NCBI GenBank assembly: GCA_022841745.1
Contig: JALHQW010000079.1
Location: 1 to 32,319 of the forward strand
From: Saprospiraceae bacterium
GTDB taxonomy: Bacteria > Bacteroidota > Bacteroidia > Chitinophagales > Saprospiraceae
DNA length: 32,319 nt
Direction: 5' to 3'
The notes beneath the pieces were generated by a model. The model did no database searches, was not told the origin of the DNA, and saw only the letters and a program-made list of their open reading frames with translations. The position numbers and the translations under genes are program-made. This document shows, in pieces, positions 31,631 through 32,319 of the stretch. The first letter of the stretch is position 1. Every line of letters starts with the position of its first letter.

Positions 31631-32020
31631 TTATTTCCTAGTGGCCGTGAGGTTACAAGTAAAATCGACACCTCCGCCAGATATGGTTTCCTCTAAAGTC
31701 AGTTTGTCTCCATCCAGTGTCGCATCCACCGTAATAGTAATTCCTGAATCCGTGCCGCTTTCGTTGATGGTACAATTGGTCGGCGTAATCGGGTCATAGG
31801 TGGTGGTGAGGGTGGTAGTTGCATACTGAATAACAATAGCATCGGCCCCGCTGGCGGTGATGGTGACGGTGACATCCTCGGTGCTGCCACCACAGTCAGT
31901 AGTGCCTTCGTAGGTGCCTACCCAGTCAGACTGGGTGCAAGAGGGGGAATCTTCGTCCTTTTTGCATGCAGAAAGCGCCACAACCAAAAAGAAGAATAAT
32001 GGTAATTTGAAAAATTTCAT
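31631..32020 (-). CDS. Small lipoprotein of unknown function (129 residues)
   Basis: A lipoprotein signal (MKFFKLPLFFFLVVALSAC, Cys19) is followed by the acidic stretch KKDEDSPSC usual in Bacteroidota surface lipoproteins. The rest is rich in Thr, Asp and Gly with alternating strands (WVGTYEGTTDCGG, VTVTITASG, LTLEETISGGG), suggesting a small lipocalin-like beta barrel. Three further Cys residues could form disulfides. It has its own -7 box and terminator, so it is probably functional. It sits between two RhuM gene fragments on the other strand. Confidence 0.82.
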   Translation of the reverse strand: MKFFKLPLFFFLVVALSACKKDEDSPSCTQSDWVGTYEGTTDCGGSTEDVTVTITASGADAIVIQYATTTLTTTYDPITPTNCTINESGTDSGITITVDATLDGDKLTLEETISGGGVDFTCNLTATRK

Positions 32021-32057
32021 GTTCGTTGATGCTAAAATTTTAAGTTATAAAGTGGGG

Positions 32058-32065
32058 CAAAGGTA
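32058..32065 (-). promoter_or_regulatory. -7 box of the small lipoprotein gene
   Basis: On the minus strand TACCTTTG matches the consensus exactly, about 40 bp before the ATG at 32020. No clear -33 TTG is present. Confidence 0.6.
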
Positions 32066-32089
32066 AAGAAATCCCAGGTGTCGAAAGCG

Positions 32090-32227
32090 AAAACCGCAAC
32101 ATCCCTTTTCGAGGCTGCCGCATTCTTGTTCACTAAGGATGGTCAGGTTTGGATGAACCAAAACCAGCTATGCGAACTTTTTTCTACTTCTGTGCCAAAT
32201 ATCCAGCGATTCTCGCTATTAGAATAA
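32090..32227 (+). pseudogene. Second RhuM-family gene fragment
   Basis: In one frame ending at a TAA (32225-32227) the sequence reads AFLFTKDGQVWMNQNQLCEL followed by FSTSVPNI. This is the same part of RhuM as residues 20-50 of the fragment at 31331, and a run of about 24 bases is nearly identical between the two. The residues differ later (SVPNI against SKQNI), so it is the remnant of another RhuM gene copy. It has no start codon and no continuation. Confidence 0.7.
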
Positions 32228-32257
32228 ATTGTATTCGATTGAAATTTTGGCGTGTTC

Positions 32258-32265
32258 TACCTTTG
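32258..32265 (+). promoter_or_regulatory. -7 box of the gene at the window end
   Basis: TACCTTTG matches the consensus exactly, 21 bp before an ATG. A TTG at 32239-32241 is only 16 nt upstream. Confidence 0.55.
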
Positions 32266-32286
32266 GGGGCCAAAAGAGACCACATT

Positions 32287-32319
32287 ATGGTAGACACCCT
32301 GATACGAAGCATCAAATCA
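32287..32319 (+). CDS. Start of a gene cut by the window edge
   Basis: An ATG at 32287, 21 bp after a consensus -7 box, opens MVDTLIRSIKS and runs off the window. Eleven residues are too few to name the product. Confidence 0.4.
   Translation, partial: MVDTLIRSIKS

Noticed and set aside
31554-31696. Rest of the 121-codon frame after the RhuM part
   Set aside because: This part reads across the lipoprotein terminator and 3' end and does not match RhuM; the gene is truncated near 31553.

Overview
The window looks like chromosomal DNA of a Bacteroidota bacterium, probably close to Saprospiria or Chitinophagia. Three things point there. The promoters repeatedly match the Bacteroidota pattern TTG - about 19-20 nt - TAnnTTTG (before the BlaI-like gene, recA and the DUF433 gene). 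The gene set is typical: BlaI/M56-TonB pair, PD40/OmpA-like lipoprotein, DUF2721, Bacteroidota-type formimidoylglutamase relative. Shine-Dalgarno signals are weak or absent at most starts. Most genes have moderately high GC; the gene at 29311-30288 is clearly AT-rich.

Layout. 1-3796: palindromic repeats, a membrane-anchored protein of unknown function, then a BlaI-type repressor with an M56/TonB-domain membrane peptidase. 4031-5983: a CNNM/CorC-type membrane protein and a GNAT acetyltransferase. 6045-12450: a very large TraB/GumN-type exported protein, a SAM methyltransferase, an NnrU/ICMT-like membrane protein and gltX. 12778-17169: a NodB-type deacetylase, recA, a 78-residue protein, a DUF2721 protein and a ureohydrolase-fold protein that seems to lack its metal ligands. 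17590-21003: a PD40/OmpA-like lipoprotein and an exported protein with two NTF2-like domains.

26993 down to 21198 (minus strand) is a sulfur-handling cluster: outer-membrane porin, haem-binding DUF3365 lipoprotein, rhodanese lipoprotein, two half-size YeeE/YedE transporters, a Crp/Fnr regulator and a CstB-like persulfide dioxygenase with one degenerate and one intact rhodanese domain. Three Crp-like palindromes of the form NGTGA-N6-TCACN, or close to it, lie in front of the porin and the dioxygenase. This suggests the encoded regulator controls the cluster, probably in response to sulfide or persulfide.

27188-32319: recG is followed by an accessory stretch. It holds an AT-rich gene with a probable zinc site, an antitoxin-like small gene, a DUF433/DUF5615 toxin-antitoxin pair, and two separate RhuM remnants on either side of a small lipoprotein gene. 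The last 33 bases are the start of another gene.

The most unusual non-coding feature is the structure of the spacers. At least six hold inverted repeats whose arms are made of short (about 7-12 bp) degenerate tandem units, with a different unit at each locus. A separate repeat of about 155-178 bp with inverted ends occurs twice (9108-9264 and 19754-19931). I saw no tRNA, rRNA, CRISPR array, insertion sequence or riboswitch.
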